Source of the DNA: Rhea pennata
Lineage: Eukaryota > Chordata > Aves > Rheiformes > Rheidae
Assembly (NCBI RefSeq): GCF_028389875.1
Contig: NW_026907680.1
Span: 2,542,001 to 2,606,000 of the forward strand
Length of the DNA: 64,000 nucleotides
Reading direction: 5' to 3'
Positions within the stretch are counted from its first letter, which is position 1; every line of letters begins with the position of its first letter. Positions 10,321 to 20,300 of the stretch are shown here, piece by piece. A model generated the notes under the pieces. That model searched no databases, was not told the DNA's origin, and saw nothing but the letters and a program-made list of their open reading frames with translations. Position numbers and translations under genes: made by a program.

Positions 10321-11317
10321 ATGGAGCTCCGGGACGCTGGCCGCGCCACGCAGCGTGAGCAGCGGGTGCCCGTCATCCCCCCGCGGGGTAAGGCCTTCGC
10401 GACCTCCTTGCCCAGGATTGCTGTCGAGAGGCTGAGCGCCAAGATGGGCTGTAGATGCCCGGGGGCTTTGGGGAGCCTGGGCAGTCTGGGGGTGCCCCAA
10501 GGGTCCTCTGCTGATGGTGCCTTGTGGTGCAGGGGGCATGATGTGTCTTTGCCTTGCTTTGCAGTGGCCGTGCCCATCTGGGAGGGTGTCTCCAACTACA
10601 TCCAGGAGAAGCTGGTGCTGAACAAGGTGGATGTGCCATCCTCTCCCTCCCCTCCCATACCCATGCTGGCAGCAGCACTGACCCCTCGGGGCCATGGGCC
10701 GCAATAGTCCTGCCCCTCCTCTCCAAGCAGAAGCAACCTCCCTGCAGAAGCATGCTGCAAATGACAGCTGTTCCCCAGACCGACTTCTCCCAAAAGGGAG
10801 GTGCCCAATGTGCAGTGCAGCTGTGGTTGCTGGAAGGGTGGGAGGCTTTCTGGGCCCTCTCTGGAGATCCTGGCAGAGTGCAAGGCCAGAAAGGGAGCCG
10901 TTCTGGGAAAGCCTTTTCTTCGTGTGCTGGAGGGGCGGCAACGTTGCCTTTGGAGGCTGAGGAGGAGGGGGAGGAAACTATGGGGAATGGCCTTCTCAGG
11001 GAGTTCTCCAGGGCTTCCGCCAAGCTTTCCACAAGGCTCTGTCTTGCCCCTTTGCATGCCAGCCATGGGCAGGGCACCTAGCACTGTGGCCATGCTTGGA
11101 GAACAACTCTCTCTTTGTCTCCCATGCTTCTAAGGCTTCTCTCTACTTCTCTGGCTGCAGGATGTGAGAATTATTCCCCTTGGCACCTTCAGTGTTGCTA
11201 CAAAACAAGTCGTTGCTGGCAAGAACGGTCCTCTGACTGTTCAGAGACCTGCATTTCGCCTCTCAAGCAACCTTGTGGATCTTCACGGCCTCAGCCACGA
11301 GGAGGCCTCTGTTGCTG
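10321..11317 (+). CDS. Gene 2 exons 1-3: first HU domain
   Basis: Exon 1 (10321-10387) ends in phase 1. Exon 2 (10565-10626) reads VAVPIWEGVSNYIQEKLVLN. Exon 3 (11161-11317) reads DVRIIPLGTFSVATKQ, then LTVQRPAFRLS and VDLHGLSHEE. This aligns residue for residue in spacing with the first HU-like domain of CCDC81 (the WGNVSEF, PAFGTF, IQRPVF and IHGL positions), known in Pfam as HU-CCDC81_euk_1. The PLGTF and QRPAF positions mark the beta-arm of the HU fold. Whether the domain binds DNA or protein in this family is not known from sequence. Confidence 0.8.
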
Positions 11318-14300
11318 GTAAGAAGGCAGACTAAAACCTCGGCTTCCCCTGGGGACATCGCGGGGCTGTGGCTCTCTGCTGTTTCCCAGGGGCTGTTAGA
11401 AATTGAGACTTGCTGCCCCGGGTGCTGAGCAGAGCTTCAGGGTGTTTTGATTATCACAACATTATAATGCAGAATCCAACGAGAGTCTCTCGGTGTGTCT
11501 CTCTCTTGCACTGGCTCGAACGCGTGGCTCCATAGTGGGGCTTTTGTGGCTGCTGCTTCCAGTGCCGTGTAGTTGCCACTGTTGTTCCCTGTTGATGCCA
11601 CAGCAGCCGTCTGCTCAAAAGGACAAGTCCTTCCTATTGCTTCCTAACACCGATGGATTAAGAGGCAGCGTGGAAGGCTGTTGTGCAGCCCATGTGTTTT
11701 CCTCCTCCTTTGGAGCCAGCGTGACATGGCACAGCTAAGGCTCGTCAAAGCATGGCCTGAGTGCCGGCACCATTCCTCTGTGCACTGCCTTCTGCTGGCA
11801 GCTGGCCCCCTTGCTGCTCTGCTTGGCCTGCCCTCCTGCCTCCCGCTCCCAGGAGGTGGCCAGGGCTTGCTCTTGGTGTCTGTGCAGGGAAGGAAGCCCT
11901 GCGGTAAACTTGGCCCAGGAGGCTGCAGAGTGCTTTGAATTTGGGTCAGGGAGGGCTGACAGGAGCCTCCTGTGGGGGCTTTTGTGGGGGTTAAAGCAGA
12001 GAGCTCTGCAGCTCTGTGCTGCCGCAAGACCTTCAGGCGCCCAGCACTGTGTGGGAGCCTGCTGAAGGGCTCCGTCCGTGACTGGGCTGCTCTTTGCTTG
12101 TTGCCTAGGGCGCAGGAAAGCTGAGACCCTCAAGTACCCTCACGTAGCCGTGGCCATCTCTGTGCCTTGGAAAACAGTGGCGGCCTGCGTGGAGGAGACC
12201 GTGTACCTTCTGTCTTGCTGCCTGGCCAATGGGAAGAACGTGGCCCTTCTTTTCAAGGGCATTGGCGTGCTTCTCATTGAAGGCAAAGAGGTGACAATGT
12301 GGTTTTACAGAGGCTTTCTGCGCAGGCTGAATGCCTCCCCACAGCTGCTCAAAGCTCTTCTGGATGTAAGTCTGCCTTTTTCCACAGCTCTCCTTCTCAC
12401 CCCTTTGCAAGCCTGGCCAAGTCCAAAGCAACCGCTTTCCCCCCACTGCCGGGTCCTGGGAGTTCTTTCCTGCTAGGCTTCCTCCAGAAGTCTTCCAGAA
12501 AGTCAGCCTTTCCTTGGGGTCTTTGTGTTAGGATCCCATTTGTCTCCAGGCCTCCTCTGGCCATGTTTGGGATTGTGGGGCAGTGCGTCCAACAGCTGCT
12601 CCTCAAGTTGCAGAAGACTCTCGGGGTGTGTCACAGACAAAGTCATTGCAAGCCAGGGCCTTTGCCCAGGTCTCCAGTGCAGCCGTGTCATTCAGCCTGG
12701 GCTTTCTGGTGCAGAAGGCCTCTGTTTGCCTCCCTTGACTTCTCCACTACGCAACAACTGCTCTCCTGCATCAGCCTCTTGGCTCTTGCCCTTGACAGAA
12801 GCCTGCTAGTGTTTCTGGCCATCTGCCTGTATTATTCCGCACCTGCTGGTCTGTAGAATGGAGGTGGGGGTGGCTGTGAGCAAGAGCGAGGGGTGTTTCC
12901 CTCTTTCTGAGTGGCAGCTTCTTCTCTGATTAGTGGAAACATGGTCTGCCCTTGTGCACAGCAAGGTCCTTTTCTTCGTAGCATCTCACCCATGTCTCTG
13001 CCCTTTGCAGATGCCAGAGATGAGGCATTCAGTTCTCGCAAGCACCCAAACAGCGGCTTCCCTGATCCATTCTGGCTCTCTCATTGTCTTTCCAACGTGA
13101 GTACTTTGGTTTGCTCCTTTCCACCTGAGTTCCTGGCTCACCCAAAGAGCAGCTCCTCACTGCAGGTTTGGTCGAGGTGTGTTGCCAGAGCTAGTGAAGG
13201 CTGCTCAGGATGTGCTTGCAGAGCAAGTCTTCCGAGGAGTTGGATCCCTGTGTGCTGCAGCCATGCCCTGGCTTTGTTTGGGCTCTGTGTGGGGGTTCTG
13301 CTGAGCTCTGTGCTGGCTCCCACCTTGTGAAGGCCTTTGTTCCACTAGTGGCCCAGGAATGGAGGCTGTTCTTTGCAGATGCTCTGCCCTGAGCTTGGGA
13401 GGGATTGCAAGGGCTGTGGAGGTCTAGATTAGAATTTCCTAAGAGGGTGGAAAGCTGGAGGAAAGGGGCCTTGTCTGATGTGCCTGCACAGGAGCCTGCT
13501 CAGGAGCTGTCAGACAGGCTGCAGTGTTGACCTGGAGGGTTTGCTTTGGAAAGCTGAGAAGGAGCTCTCTCCCCAGGGGTAGAGGGAAGGCCTGGAGCAG
13601 TGTGAGGAGGAAGCTGGTGGCCCTGCAGGCAGGCATGCTGGGTCCCTGCACTTCCTGAGGGAGTCCTGCAGGAGATGAGACCTGTCCTGCATATTCCCCT
13701 TTGGGAAAGGCTGCTCTTCCTAGCAGCTGGGCCATGTGTCTGTGCGCCCAGAATTCACAGAAGCAGCAAAGGACATGCGGGGCCCTTCCTTGCGAGTGGT
13801 GTCTTTTTCTGGTTTACAGGTATGTGCTTGAGAGTGCCCCTCGAAGACCATCTGTGGGAGCTGTGAAGCCCACGTGGGAAGAGGAGAAGGGACTAGATGT
13901 TGCCAGCAGCAAGGAAGGTAATGGAGTGGCTGATGCCTGGCTGGGCTTTGCACCTTCTCTTTTGTTGGTCCTTGGCAGGGCATTGGAGCCAAGGCTGCAG
14001 CACCGTGGCTCGCCTAGCATGAGGCACTAGAGGCAAGGCAGCTCAGCCCTGATGGGGAGTCGACAATCTGCTCACTTGTGCCAAGACTTCCTTCCACCTT
14101 CAAAGCAATTCGTTCTGCCCTTGCCTTCTGTGTTTCTCCTACACATTCCCAAAGCACAGCCTTTGGCTTGACTGTGTGTTTTCTTCCCTTCTGATTGCAG
14201 AGCATGTATCTGGCCAGTGCCTCCTCCAGCGAGAGAGGCAGCCTGAATCCAAAGTGGTGGCTACCAATGTGGAGGAAGGCACGGTGGAGGAAGAGCCTCA

Positions 14301-17300
14301 AGGCAGGTGAGACACTTGGGAATTTCCGGGAATGGCGGAGGGTGACCCTGTAGCCCTGTGTGTCTTGGAGGGTGATGTTTCCCTTGGACACAAGGTCCTG
14401 AGGAGCTCTGAATGCCTTTTAAGCTCTGCCACGAGGACTAGGCCTCCGTTGCTGGTTGGGCAAACAAGAGCAAGTGCCTGGCAGAGCCTGCTCTTGGCTT
14501 TCTGCCCCCGCTGCCTCTGCTTCCAGCTTCCAGACCTTTGGGCAACTCAATGTAATTGGTCCTTCGGGAAGAGGAGGGCCTTTTCCCCTAGCCCGTAGAT
14601 GAAAGTAAGGAGAATGCTGCTCATCTGTGGAGAGCAGGGCTGGGTGTCTCAGGGCAATTTTGGAGGCTGAGGAAGAGTCTGCATGCCCTTGTCAGGCCTT
14701 GTGAGGAGCTAAGTGGAAAAGCTCAACTGGTGTGAGGTGCAAGAGGGGTGTGCAGGGAATGCTGCTGGAGGGGAGGATGCCTTGGGTGAATATCTCCCCA
14801 AAGCTGTGGTGTTTCCCCTTGGGCAATGCCCTTCCTTTGACTGCCAGCAGCAAGGAGGAAGGAGGGTCATTTCCAGGCAGCAGTCAGGGGTGGCGAGCAG
14901 CAGGCTTGAGAGGGTGTGGCCATGGCTCAGGCAACCCTTAGAGGCAAGGACGAGTTGTTCGGGCACTTTGAAGAGGATGGGAAGGAGGGACATGAGTGCC
15001 TGAAGACGGAAGGACTGCAAGGGACAGAGCAGTTATTCCCGGTTCCCTTTCTGAAGCTTCCAAGAAAGCTTGTCCTTGGGGGCCACACCGCAGTGGCTAC
15101 TGGAGTGCTCAGGACAGTGGGTAATGGTGTGTGCTGGAGCCTGTCCTTGGAGCTGACCCTGCTGCTCTCCTTGGTGCCTGGAGAAAAAGTCCTACTGTGG
15201 GCACCCAGAGCTTTCCCTCGGGCACGCTGTGCAGCCCTGGGTGTTTGGGTGGTGGAGAGTCTCTGTGTCACACTTCCCCACGGTGTGTATTTGCAGCATG
15301 CTGCCAGCAATTCAGCCTAGCTCTGCAAAGGAGGATTTAGTGGGCTGGAGGAAGCAGCTGCCAGAGGCCAGAGCGGGAGCTGGCGGGCCTGAGATTGGCT
15401 ATCAGAATTCAAGAGAGGTAGGTGCTCCTGATGGAGGTCCTTCAATTGGCAGCTTGCTTTCTGCCAAAGCATCGTGGTGTGGGTGCTGGCTGGACAAGAG
15501 CCCTTCCCATGGGTTCCGCTGGGCCCTGCCTGACTGTCCCCGGGGTTTGCTGTCAAAGGCGCTGCTTGTGCTCTACTTCTGCAATGCATCTCTCATGATT
15601 CCTTGACTCTCCATTAACGTCTCCCAGCAGAGCCTCTGGGGCCCTCGCTCTAGTGGCCGTGGAACTGCTGGGCCTTTCTGCTATAGCAGATGGAGAGATT
15701 CTGTTCAGCGGTGTGATTATTCAGATGCTTGGTTCAAACAGGAAAGGGATGTTCAGCCTTGCTGGGCTTCCCTTCAGGGTAAAAGAGCACTGACAGGGAA
15801 GGCTCAGAGCAGAGGCTGAGAAAGAACCTTCCCTTCTGGGAAAACAGAGCTGCCGTAACCCCCACTGCCCTCTCTCATCCTCCCTAGCAGGACTGCCCTG
15901 CACATTGCCCTAGAGTTTAGTGAGCTGCCTTCCCCTGCACTTGCCTGCCTTGACTTCCCAATGCTCTGCTGGATTAGCCTCTTTGTGCTTGCCCTGGACA
16001 TAATCCTGCCAGAGCTTTTAGACTTTTGCCTATATTCTCCTACAGCTGCTCTTGTGTAGAATGGAGGGGCTGCTGTGAGCCACAATGATGGGTATTTCAG
16101 AGTTTCTGAGAGGCAGCTTCTTCTTTTCTGAGTAGTGGAAACTTTGGCTGCCTTTGTCAGCAGCAAGATTCTTTCCTTGGCAGCATCTCACCGGTGTTTC
16201 TCACCTTTGCAGATGCTGGAGATGAGGGACTCAGTCCTCGAAGCCAGCCAGAGGAGTGAGACTGAGGCCCCTTGTGCTCTTCCAAGTATTTTTCCAACGT
16301 GAGTACTTTGCCTTGCTTCTTTTCCCCTGACTGACGAAGGCAGCAGCCTCTCAGCACAGGTTTGATAGGGCTGCAGTGCCAGGGCTGGGGGAGGCTGTTC
16401 TGAAAGTGCTTTGGGAGCAAGACGTCCCAGCGGCTGCATCCCAGTGGCCTGCACGCATGCTCTGCCTTCATACAGGGTCTGTTGGAGGCCCTAAGCCAAG
16501 ATTTATGCTGTCTCCCACCACGCAAGAGCTTTATTCTGGACTGCCTTGATGCCTTTCTCTGTCACTGGGTGCCCAGCAGCAATCCATTGCCCATCCCGGA
16601 ACACAGAGTCCTTGGGGCCACGGGGCAGTGACTAATGTAGTCGGCAGCACAGCGCGTAATGCTGTGCCTGGGAGCCTGTCCTGGCAGATGACCCTGCTGC
16701 TCGCCTCCCTGCATGGAGAGAAAATTTCACTGTGGTTGTGTCCAGAGCTCTCCTTCAGGCATGACGTGCAGCCCTGGGTGTTTTGTTAGGGGGTGATCCC
16801 CGTTCCTGTGGATGTGACCCCAGTCAGTGGGACCCACGTGCTTCTGCTACAGAACTGCCTTCTGCGGTAGAAGCAGGTGCCCAACTTGTCCGGCTGAAAT
16901 GGAGACCCTACTCCCCCTGTGCTCATGCCACCTCCCCGCGGTGTGTATTTGCAGTCCACCCCTAGGCACCCCAGAGTGCTCTGCCCAGAAGGCATTGCCA
17001 GGCGGGAGGAAGCCATCATCAGAAGGTGGAGCACCTACTGAGTGGCCTGGGAATGAAGTGGACGAGAATGCCAGAGCGGTAAGTGTCACTGCTGGGGGCC
17101 CTTCTTTTCCAGCTTGCTTCCTGCAAACTCCTTGTGCTATGGGCGCTGGCTTGCAAGAGCCCTTCCCATGGGTTCACTGAGCCCTGCCCAACATCGCCCA
17201 GTCCTGCCTTCAAAGGCGCCGGTGGTGAATGTAGTTGTGGAATGCACACGCTGTTGCACCTTGCTCTCTGTGAACACACTAGCAGAGCCTCTGGGGCCCT

Positions 17301-20300
17301 CCTGCTGGTGGCACTGGAAGTGCTGGGCCTTTCTGTGATAGAAAGTGAAGAGCTTCTGCTCAGCTCTGTGATAATTCAGATGCTTCTTTCAAGCAGGAAA
17401 GGGATGTTCAACCTTTCTGGGCTTCCCTTCAGGGAAAAAGGGTGCTGACAGGAAGGCTTCCGGGAAGGCTCAGAGCAGAGGCTGGGGGAGAACCTTCCCT
17501 TCTGGAGAAGCTTCTGAGCTGGCTTCCCCTGCGCTTGCCTCCCTTGATGTCTCCGTTCTGTCCTGGATCAGCCTTTTGGCTCTTCCCTGGACAAAAGCCT
17601 GCCAGATCATTTAGCTCTTTGCCCATATTCCCCTGCAGCTGCTCTTTTGTGGAATGGAGGGGCTGCTGTGAGCAAGAGCAAAGGGTCAACGGCTGTTTCT
17701 GCAATTCTGAGAGGCAGCTTCTTCTCTGAAGCATGGAAACATGGGCTGCCCTTGCCAGCAGCAAGAGCCTTTCCTTGGAAGCATCTCACCTCTCTTTCTC
17801 ACCTTTGCAGATGAAAATACACAGGGATTCAATCCTGACAGCCACTAAAGCAGCTCCGATTGTGTCCACTGCACCTCTTCCAAACATGTTCCTAAGGTGA
17901 GTACTTTCCCTTCCTTCTTTCCCCTCTCCCTGACAAAGGCAGCAGCCTCTCCGCACAGGTTTGTTAGGGCTGCATTGCCAGGGCTGGGGCAGGCTGCTCT
18001 GAAAGTGCTTTGGGAGCAAAAATTCCAAGCGGCTGGGTCCCAGTGACCTGCATGCATGCTCTGCTTACATCTGGGCTCTGTGGGTGGGGAGAGGGTTCTG
18101 CAGAGCTCTGTGCTGCCTCCCACTATGCAGGAGCTTAATGCTTGACTGTCTTGATGCCTTTGTCCTTCTTCAACACTGGGTGCCCAGCAACAACCTATTG
18201 CCCATCCCTGAACACAGAGTGTTCAGGTCTTATGTAGCTGACAGGACAGCAGGTAATGCTGTGCCTTGGAGCCTGTCCTGGCAGATGACCCTGCTGCTCT
18301 CCTCACTGCCTGGAGAGAGTCTCCCTTAGGCTCCTGGAGCTCTCCTTCAGGCATGACGTGCAGCCCCAGGTGTTTTGGTGGGAGGTGGTGCTCTGATGTG
18401 GCCGCAGTCAGTGGGAGCCCTGTGCTTCTGCTGCAGAATTGCCTTCTGCTGCAGGAGCAGGTGTGAAGCTGGTGAGGGCCAGGTGGGGACCCTACTCTCC
18501 CTGTGCTCATATCACCTCTCCGCGGTGTGTATTTGCAGGCCAGTGCCAGTCACCTTAGAGTGCTTTGCACAGAGTGCAGCAGCAGCGGGCAGGAAGAAGG
18601 AACGGAGAGAAGCCCAAGCACTAGCTGCATGTCCTCTGAGCGAGGGCCGTCAGAGGTCTGGCGTGGTAAGTGCTCCTCATTGAGTCAGGCCCTTCATGTG
18701 CCAGCCTGCTTTTTGCCCAGGCCTTGTGCTATGGGCGCTGGCTGTACAAGAGCCCTTCCCATGGGCTCTGCTGAACCTTGCAAGACTTGGCCCGGGGCTT
18801 GCCTTCACAGGCACCGCTTGTGCTCCAGGTTTGCAATATAGCTCTTGCTGCTGCGCCCTCCTTGAACACACCAGCAGAGGCACCGGGGTCCCGTTTTTGA
18901 TTGCCTCTGAACTGCAGAGCCTTTCTGCGATAGAAAATTCAGTTTCTGCTCAGTTGAGTGATTATTGAGATGCTGGGTGCAAATGAGAACGGGATGTTCA
19001 GTGTGACTGGTCTTTCCTTCAGGGCAGTAGGGTGTTTGCAGGAAGGCGCATGGGAAGGGTCAGAGCAGAGCCTGAGAAATAATTTTCCCTTCTGCGAAAA
19101 GAGACCTGCTGTAACCCCCACTGCCCCCTCCTGTCCTCCCTAGCAGGACTGCCCTGCACATTGCCCTTAATCTTAGTCAGCGGCCCTCCCCTGCGCTGCC
19201 CTCCCTCAGTCTCTCCCTTAGGCAAGAACTGCTTTCCTGGATCAGCCTCTTGGCTCTTGCCCTTGACAAAAGCCTGCCAGAGCTTTTCCCCATTTGCCTG
19301 TATGTCCAGGGAGCAGCTATTGTGTAGAATGGAGGGGTTGCAGTGAGCAAGAGAGAAGGTTGTTTCTGCTGTTCTGAGAAGCAGCTTCTTCTCTGAACAG
19401 TGCAAACATTGGCTGCCCTTGTGAGCAGCAAGATCCTCTTCTTGGCAGCATCTCACCTGTGTTTCTCCCCTGTGCAGATGCTGGAGATGAGAGACTCGAT
19501 CCTTGCAGCCACCAAAGCCCTCGATGTCCAGGCCCGTACTCCCCGCCACCATATGTTTCCAACGTGAGTATATTTGTTGGCTCCCTAGCCTCCAGTTTAG
19601 CAAGGGAGCATCTTCTCAGCACGGGTTTGTTAGGGCTGCAGTGCCAGGGCTGGTGGAGGCACTCTGAAAGTGCTTTGGGAGCAAGACTTCCCAGCGACAG
19701 CGTCCCTGTGACCTACGGGCATGCTCTGCCTTCATGTGGGCTTTGTGGGGGGCTTTGGCCAACTCTGTGCTGGTTCCCACCACACAAGGGCTTTATTCTG
19801 GGCTGCCTTCATGCCTTTCTCCTTCTCTGTTGCTGGGTGCCCAGCAGCAATCCATTGCCCATCCCTGAACACCGAGTCCTTGGGGCCACGGAGCAGTGGC
19901 TAATGCAGTTGGCAGGACGCAGGTAATGGTGTGAGTTGGAGGCTGTCCTTGTAGGGGACCCTGCTGCTCTCCTTGCTGCCTGGAGAGAAAGTCTTGCTGT
20001 GGGCACCCGGAGCTCTCCAGCGGGCACGTTGTGCAGCTGTGGGTGTTTTGGCGGGAGGTGATTTCCGTGTCTGTGGATGTGATCCCCATCAGTGGAACCC
20101 CCGTGCTGCTGCTGCAGAACTGCCTTCTGCTGCAGAGGCAGGTGCCCCCCCTTGGGAGCGCTGCGTGGAGTCCAAACTCCCCAGCTTCCCCGGGCTCATG
20201 CCACCTCCCTGGTGCCTATTCGCAGGATGTTTTCCACCACCCCAGAGTGTTTTGCCAAACGGCCGGCACCAGGCGCCTGGGAACAACCGCCACGTGCTAG

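Noticed and set aside
9254-10941. Several long frames on both strands in the GC-rich region before gene 2
   Set aside because: Low stop-codon density from GC content. The only supported coding part is the small exon at 10,321-10,387 with the HU1 exons after it.
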